A DNA stretch of 64,000 nt from Rhodopirellula halodulae. Lineage in GTDB: Bacteria; Planctomycetota; Planctomycetia; Pirellulales; Pirellulaceae. The number at the start of each line of letters is the position of its first letter. The stretch's first letter is position 1. A program made the translations under genes and the position numbers. The notes beneath the pieces are model-generated. The model saw only the letters and a program-made list of their open reading frames with translations, made no database searches and was not told the origin of the DNA. The DNA is taken from positions 1-64,000 of the forward strand of contig NZ_JAJKFV010000011.1 in NCBI RefSeq assembly GCF_020966775.1. The letters run 5' to 3'. Positions 62,078 through 64,000 of the stretch are shown piece by piece.

Positions 62078-62127
62078 CGAACAACTCGGTCGCCCCGATC
62101 CAACGAAGCGACCTGCCGATCAAACGC

Positions 62128-62171
62128 AACGCCGTCTCGGGTTCCATCGACCTGAGGCGGCGTTTCTTTTT
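62128..62171 (+). terminator. Terminator of the diguanylate cyclase gene
   Basis: Stem AACGCCG / CGGCGTT (62128-62134, 62158-62164) extended by a partial CTCGGG/CCTGAG pairing, followed by TCTTTTT. Confidence 0.8.
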
Positions 62172-62420
62172 GGTGATGCCAAAGGATCTTTCGATCGCAC
62201 GAGAGATCTTCGCGGGGCCGCGTCCCAACTTTTTCCGGGGCGGAACAGCGTGAAACGAACTCGGCGAATCGCATGAAACTTTGATCGCCAAGGAATCGGC
62301 GAATTCCGCGGAATTTGCCTCAAGAATTGGGCTTGAGATTGCCTCCTCGGATTGCGTAACCCCAAAGGACCGTCGATCGGTTCGGCGGGAACGGAATCAC
62401 GCCCACGGGAGCCAGCGATC
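62172..62420. other. Upstream region of flgF
   Basis: 249 bp without a gene. GGGAG at 62407-62411 is the flgF ribosome site. No sigma-28 or sigma-54 promoter stands out. Confidence 0.4.
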
Positions 62421-63173
62421 ATGCCTTACGGAGTCTATCTGTCGGCTGCGGGTGCGCAAGCTCAAAACCATCGCTTGCAACAAATCAGCCACAACCTGGC
62501 CAACGTCGAAACACCGGGATTCAAACCCAAAGCAACCATCCTGCAGGCACGTTTCTCGGAGATGATCGAAGAGGGCATGGTCTCGCCCGGTCTGGGAGGA
62601 GCCGACGACATCGGCGGCGGCGTGACCATCCAACCCGAACAGACTCAATTCGAAATCGGTGCGATCCGAACCACCGGTCGAGAAACCGATTTTGCATTGC
62701 ACGACAAGAAAAGCTTTTTCGTTTTGCAACGCGGTGACGAACAACTGCTCACCCGCGCCGGCGATTTCCTGTTCGACTCCACCGGCACTTTGGTCAACTC
62801 AGGCGGTGACGCGGTCGTTGGCAAGAACGGACGTCCGATCCAGATCGATCCGAGGTTGCCATTCAATGTCGGCGCCGAAGGCACCATCACTCAGGCGGGT
62901 GCGACACAGCAATTGATGCTTGCACAACCGCGAAGCTATGGCGATCTGGCCAACGTCGGTGGCAATCTATTTCGCCCCTTGGCCGAGTACGACATGGCAC
63001 CCGATGGTCAACGCAACGTCGTCGCGGGATCTCTCGAACAGTCCGCCGTCAGTCCCACCGGCACGATGATGGAAATGATTGAGACATCCCGAGCCTATGA
63101 AGCCAACATCCAAATGATCAAGAACCAAGACAGCGTGCTTGGATCCTTGATCGGTCGCGTTCTGCAGAGCTAA
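62421..63173 (+). CDS. flgF: Flagellar basal-body rod protein FlgF
   Basis: 250 residues from the ATG at 62421. Rod/hook family N-terminus (GVYLSAAGAQAQNHRLQQISHNLANVETPGFKP), the middle domain (ETDFALHDKKSFFVLQRGDEQLLTRAGDF) and the C-terminal flg_bbr_C helix (EMIETSRAYEANIQMIKNQDSVLGSLIGRVL). It forms the proximal rod crossing the periplasm. The choice of FlgF over FlgG rests on the immediately following FlgG and on the length. Expressed with flgG, 40 bp apart. Confidence 0.88.
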   Translation: MPYGVYLSAAGAQAQNHRLQQISHNLANVETPGFKPKATILQARFSEMIEEGMVSPGLGGADDIGGGVTIQPEQTQFEIGAIRTTGRETDFALHDKKSFFVLQRGDEQLLTRAGDFLFDSTGTLVNSGGDAVVGKNGRPIQIDPRLPFNVGAEGTITQAGATQQLMLAQPRSYGDLANVGGNLFRPLAEYDMAPDGQRNVVAGSLEQSAVSPTGTMMEMIETSRAYEANIQMIKNQDSVLGSLIGRVLQS

Positions 63174-63213
63174 TCGCGAATTCGTTCATCGCTCTCCTTG
63201 AAGGAAACATTGC

Positions 63214-64000
63214 ATGAGTGTTCAAACGCTGTACACCGCCGCCACCGGCATGGAGGCGATGCAGACCAAGTTGGACGTGATCGCCAACAACCTGGCCAAC
63301 ATCAACACGACCGGGTTCAAGAAAGACCGTGCCAACTTCGAAGACCTGCTGTATCGCACCGAAGTCTATCCGGGTGTCCAAGACGCAACGCAAACCCCCA
63401 CCGCGGTTGGCACGCAAGTTGGATTGGGCGTTCGTGTGACCAGCACGCAAACCGATCAACGCCAAGGCACATTGCAACAAACCGGACGAGACCTAGACGT
63501 TGCGATTCAGGGCGGTGGTTACTTCCGCGTGGTGGATCCATCCAGCCAAGAGACGATGTACACGCGAGCGGGCAACCTCGACATCAATGCCAACGGTCAA
63601 TTGGTGATGGGCAGTGCCAGCGTGGGACGCTTGCTCGATCCTCCGATCACCATCCCGCAAGACGCCACCGCGGTGGTTATCAACAGCAACGGTGAAGTCA
63701 TGGTGCGACAGCCAGGTCAAACGGAACTGACCAACCAGGGCCAAATTCAGTTGGCACAGTTCATCAACCCCGACGGTTTGCTGAAGAACGGCGAGAACAT
63801 GTATTCCGTCACCGACGCATCCGGTCCGGAACAAATCAACAACCCCGGAACGGATGGGATGGGCGTTCTGCGACAGGGCAACCTGGAAGCGTCCAACGTC
63901 GAACCGGTCCAAGAATTGATTGACCTGATCACGACCCAACGGGCGTTCGAACTGAATAGCCAAGCCGTCCAGGCGGGCGACCAAGTCATGCAAAACATCT
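63214..64000 (+). CDS. flgG: Flagellar distal rod protein FlgG (3' end cut by window)
   Basis: 262 codons are present from the ATG at 63214 (AAGGA at 63201-63205), with no stop before the window end. MSVQTLYTAATGMEAMQTKL, then VIANNLANINTTGFKKDRANF, the FlgG-type GVQDATQTPTAVGTQVGLGV segment, VAIQGGGYFRVVDP, and C-terminal NVEPVQELIDLITTQRAFELNSQ. FlgG polymerises as the distal rod. The usual length is ~262 residues, so only the last residue or two and the stop are missing. Confidence 0.95.
   Translation, partial: MSVQTLYTAATGMEAMQTKLDVIANNLANINTTGFKKDRANFEDLLYRTEVYPGVQDATQTPTAVGTQVGLGVRVTSTQTDQRQGTLQQTGRDLDVAIQGGGYFRVVDPSSQETMYTRAGNLDINANGQLVMGSASVGRLLDPPITIPQDATAVVINSNGEVMVRQPGQTELTNQGQIQLAQFINPDGLLKNGENMYSVTDASGPEQINNPGTDGMGVLRQGNLEASNVEPVQELIDLITTQRAFELNSQAVQAGDQVMQNI

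Noticed and set aside
1-64000. Prophage, transposon or genomic island.
   Set aside because: No integrase, transposase, phage structural gene or long terminal repeat was found; the only tRNA has no flanking integration signs.

Overview
The window looks like chromosome from a marine planctomycete close to Rhodopirellula. This is inferred from content: a BBP7-type outer-membrane barrel, a giant PVC-type haem-binding dehydrogenase, a DUF1559 pseudopilin, a secreted sulfatase, Tat-exported Gfo/Idh/MocA oxidoreductase, scattered single flagellar genes, moderately high GC and few clear Shine-Dalgarno sites. No phage, insertion sequence, CRISPR array or rRNA operon is visible. About 46 genes are supported, plus one tRNA.

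Region by region. 1-10.1 kb: an orphan ECF sigma factor, the BBP7 barrel, a PcrA/UvrD helicase, a periplasmic peroxiredoxin-like protein, a PfkB-type adenosine kinase, a secreted GH32 fructanase and a lone FliN. 10.1-14.3 kb: the SGNH/dehydrogenase/cytochrome c fusion, flanked by palindromic intergenic repeats. 14.4-23.4 kb: a dense + strand run holding FxsA, a HAD phosphatase, a GT4 glycosyltransferase, a GH13_18 phosphorylase, an ExbB/ExbD-like pair with a third membrane-anchored partner, and a prolyl oligopeptidase. 23.5-28.2 kb: an M50 protease, a 1.07-kb non-coding stretch crowded with TTGCAA sites, a histone H1-like Lys/Ala repeat protein and a POT transporter with a large hydrophilic insertion. 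28.3-34 kb: sulfatase, PRC-barrel protein, APH-AAA fusion kinase and Tat oxidoreductase.

34.0-38.4 kb is a complete de novo glycine betaine module: glycine/sarcosine methyltransferase, sarcosine/dimethylglycine methyltransferase and a BCCT transporter, overlapping by 4 bp at each junction. A MarR regulator is transcribed divergently, and a perfect 20-bp palindrome lies in the shared control region. 40.3-46.8 kb is a five-gene translationally coupled operon (DUF58, transglutaminase-like protein with its catalytic Cys replaced, MoxR ATPase, lipoprotein, permease). 47.5-50.7 kb holds a pseudopilin, a lipoprotein and a prepilin-peptidase homologue lacking the GxGD motif. 50.8-52.6 kb pairs a Fur-family repressor with a divergent small secreted protein and a Cys-rich MerC protein. 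53-60 kb is mostly housekeeping: FKBP, tRNA-Val, infC with a non-ATG start, purC, an asparagine-synthase relative without the glutaminase Cys, and a BON protein. 60.3-64 kb holds a diguanylate cyclase with a second, degenerate GGDEF domain, then flgF and flgG (flgG cut by the window end).

Best leads for something undescribed: (1) the diguanylate cyclase that appears to have moved its inhibitory RxxD site onto a dead GGDEF domain; (2) the betaine operon with its palindrome and MarR gene; (3) the TTGCAA-rich leader of the H1-like gene; (4) the HAD-GT4-GH13_18 cluster next to an unassigned ExbBD-like motor; (5) several families whose catalytic residues are visibly replaced (transglutaminase, prepilin peptidase, SGNH hydrolase, AsnB). 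All functional statements come from reading motifs; no database search was run.
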